From assembly GCA_963921935.1 (NCBI GenBank), contig OY998184.1:88200364-88264363 (forward strand): 64,000 nt of DNA. Reading direction: 5' to 3'. The position numbers and the translations under genes were made by a program. This DNA is from Galeruca laticollis. Taxonomy: Eukaryota; Arthropoda; Insecta; Coleoptera; Chrysomelidae. Of the stretch, positions 62,555 to 64,000 are shown piece by piece (position 1 is the stretch's first letter; the number at the start of each line of letters is the position of its first letter). The notes beneath the pieces were generated by a model. That model worked only from the letters and a program-made list of their open reading frames with translations, had not been told where the DNA came from and ran no database searches.

Positions 62555-63371
62555 ATTAAAGCAATCAATATCATTAGAAGCAGTTCATTGAATGACCGTT
62601 TGTTTCATAAGCTTTGCAATGAAAATGATGAAGACTACAATCGCTTGCTGCTGCACACATAAGTACGTTGGCTCTCTAAAGGTGTTATCGTTTTTTCAAT
62701 CTATTTGACTCAGTGTTGGAATTTCTTGAAGAAAACGAACAATTGCGCGAAAACCTGCTTACGTCAAAAAATTACATCGCTTATTTGACGGACCTGTTTA
62801 AAGTATTTAATCATGTTAATCTACAATTGCAAGGTGATGATTTAAATTTAATTAAAACTAAAAACGTTATAGCTGCTTTTGCAGGAAAACTTCTTATATT
62901 CAAAAGAAATCTTGGTAGAGGCGAGTACAACCATTTTCCCACATTATCAACAGTGTCTGCAAAACCGGAAGATTTACTTACTTACTGCCACAACTTGGAA
63001 GTTCTTCATGTTGATTTTACAGGGCGTTTCCAAGATATTTTAAACATGGAAATACCAAGTTGGGTTATAGATCCTTTCGCAAACACAGATACTGAAGGCT
63101 CATCAAATTTGGAAGAGGAGCTATTAGAACTCACAACTACCGAAGAACTGGAAGTAAAATTTAAACGTGGATATCAAGAGTTCTGGCTTTAAAAACCAAT
63201 ACCAGTTCTCTATCCTGGATTGTGGACAATAGTACAGAAGTTGTTAATTGCATTTCCTTCGTCCTATATGGCTGAGCATGCATTCAGCGCAGTAACTGAT
63301 TTGCTGTCAAAGAAGAGGAACAGACTACACATCACTGCGATTGATGTTAACGAAATTGGAACCCGATATTA
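62555..63371 (+). pseudogene. hAT transposase, C-terminal half
   Basis: Resumes with IKAINIIRSSSLNDRLFHKL, then LLLHT*VRWLSKG where Glu of the family LHTEVRW is now a stop (TAA near 62660). It continues with KNYIAYLTDLFKVFNHVNLQ and ends in the dimerisation block AEHAFSAVTDLLSKKRNRLH. One frameshift near 62700 and a stop at 63190 are further damage. Confidence 0.85.
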
Positions 63372-63760
63372 ACAAACTGGTAACACTCCACCAGCCTCAA
63401 CCGTCTCATCGATTTTTTCTTTATTATTAATTTTGTATTTTTTATTGTATTGCATTTCTTATTTCTATTGTGATTGTATTTCTTATTGATTCTGTGTTTA
63501 TATTTAAAAGTTTAATAAACAATTTTATTGTACATTTGGTAGTCGTTTAATAAATTTCTACTTCATCATTCCTCTAAAATAAAATTTAGACATTACCTGA
63601 AATTAAAGCTAAATACAGATCAATTGGGACGGTACAGATGATATTCAAATAAAATTAACTACTTTGGTCTAACCAGCGACGGGGGGGGGGTCGGTGAAAT
63701 TTTTGTTCTCTTCTATAGGGGGCTGTGGTCCAGTAAAGGTTGGGAACCACTGGTCTAGAG

Positions 63761-64000
63761 CACTCACAAGTAAGTGTATCGTGGTCTAGAGACGCAATTC
63801 ATTAGGTTTGTTCCAACCTGCGTCAGAAACAGTTTATCACAGTCAGGATTCTGCGCATTAGTTCAAATGTGATCCAACCAGAGTTTCCGACAGTTAGTAA
63901 ACGATTAGTTTTCTGTTCCAACTGATTTTCAAACTGTTTGTAAACTATCAGAACGGTTTGTGGATTATTCTCTAGCAATTTGTTTGGGGCTTGCGCATTA
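63761..64000. other. No gene seen
   Basis: Flanking sequence right of the fourth hAT; nothing recognised. Confidence 0.5.

Larger units (their letters stand above)
59130..63752 (+). mobile_element. hAT transposon (ZBED/FAM200-like) with a 2-kb insert
   Basis: Left end CTGTGGTTCCCAAC, right end (other strand) CAGTGGTTCCCAACC; perfect 8-bp duplication GTCTAGAG at 59122-59129 and 63753-63760. Both ends carry GGGGGCG-rich subterminal sequence. An inserted 2030-bp sequence (60517-62546) interrupts the transposase gene. Confidence 0.93.

Overview
The window looks like a piece of an AT-rich insect nuclear genome. Basis: short GT/AG introns, host exons resembling animal PDE8, a USP2-like protease copy, and a dense, nested transposon load of the kind seen in large insect genomes. 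I cannot fix the order or species from sequence alone. There are no bacterial operons, CRISPR arrays, or tRNA or rRNA genes that I can see.

Host content. Three phase-compatible minus-strand exons (47457-47693, 40970-41026, 16711-16901) fit the 5' part of one gene whose third exon resembles the REC-like N-terminal region of cAMP phosphodiesterase 8. If so, nearly everything between 16.9 and 47.4 kb is intron made of transposons, and the two ends of the 24-kb intron carry inverted copies of one repeat about 40-110 bp from the splice sites. A USP2-like deubiquitinase copy without introns (5684-6754, minus) is otherwise well preserved but has one in-frame stop.

Transposons, left to right: a hAT remnant (1-1772); a LINE tail and a ZMYM-like hAT scrap; a 170-bp satellite (2.7-3.4 kb); a Penelope-like element (PLE) palindrome (3872-5619); a Ty3/gypsy element (7863-16431) whose 3' LTR is split by a LINE that is itself split by an apparently intact ZBED5-like hAT; a GTF2IRD2-like hAT (17318-19768); a Ginger/KRBA2-like DNA transposon (20379-27587) hosting an intact DDE+SWIM transposon with ~0.5-kb terminal inverted repeats; LINE, mariner-like, IS630-like, MULE, DUF7869-like and Ginger fragments (27.8-35.8 kb); a pogo-like element (36421-40421) hosting a PLE; a gypsy RT scrap; a head-to-head PLE pair (43341-47421); an errantivirus-like provirus with both LTRs (47970-54831) interrupted by another PLE and carrying a ~173-bp tandem array; piggyBac pieces; a 165-bp inverted repeat cluster; and a fourth hAT (59130-63752) with a 2-kb insert.

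Most notable. (1) The gypsy element at 7863-16431 carries, in the same frame after the integrase GPY/F-like tail, a region closely resembling an OARD1/TARG1-type macrodomain followed by a CCCH zinc finger, while its Gag begins with a SAP-like motif and a long coiled coil. (2) All four PLE loci have the same layout: a shorter inverted copy on the left, a longer direct copy on the right, one outer target duplication, and a 42-bp sequence only at the left end. (3) The PLE tails contain a hammerhead-ribozyme-like core. All functional statements are inferences from motifs read by eye; no searches were run.
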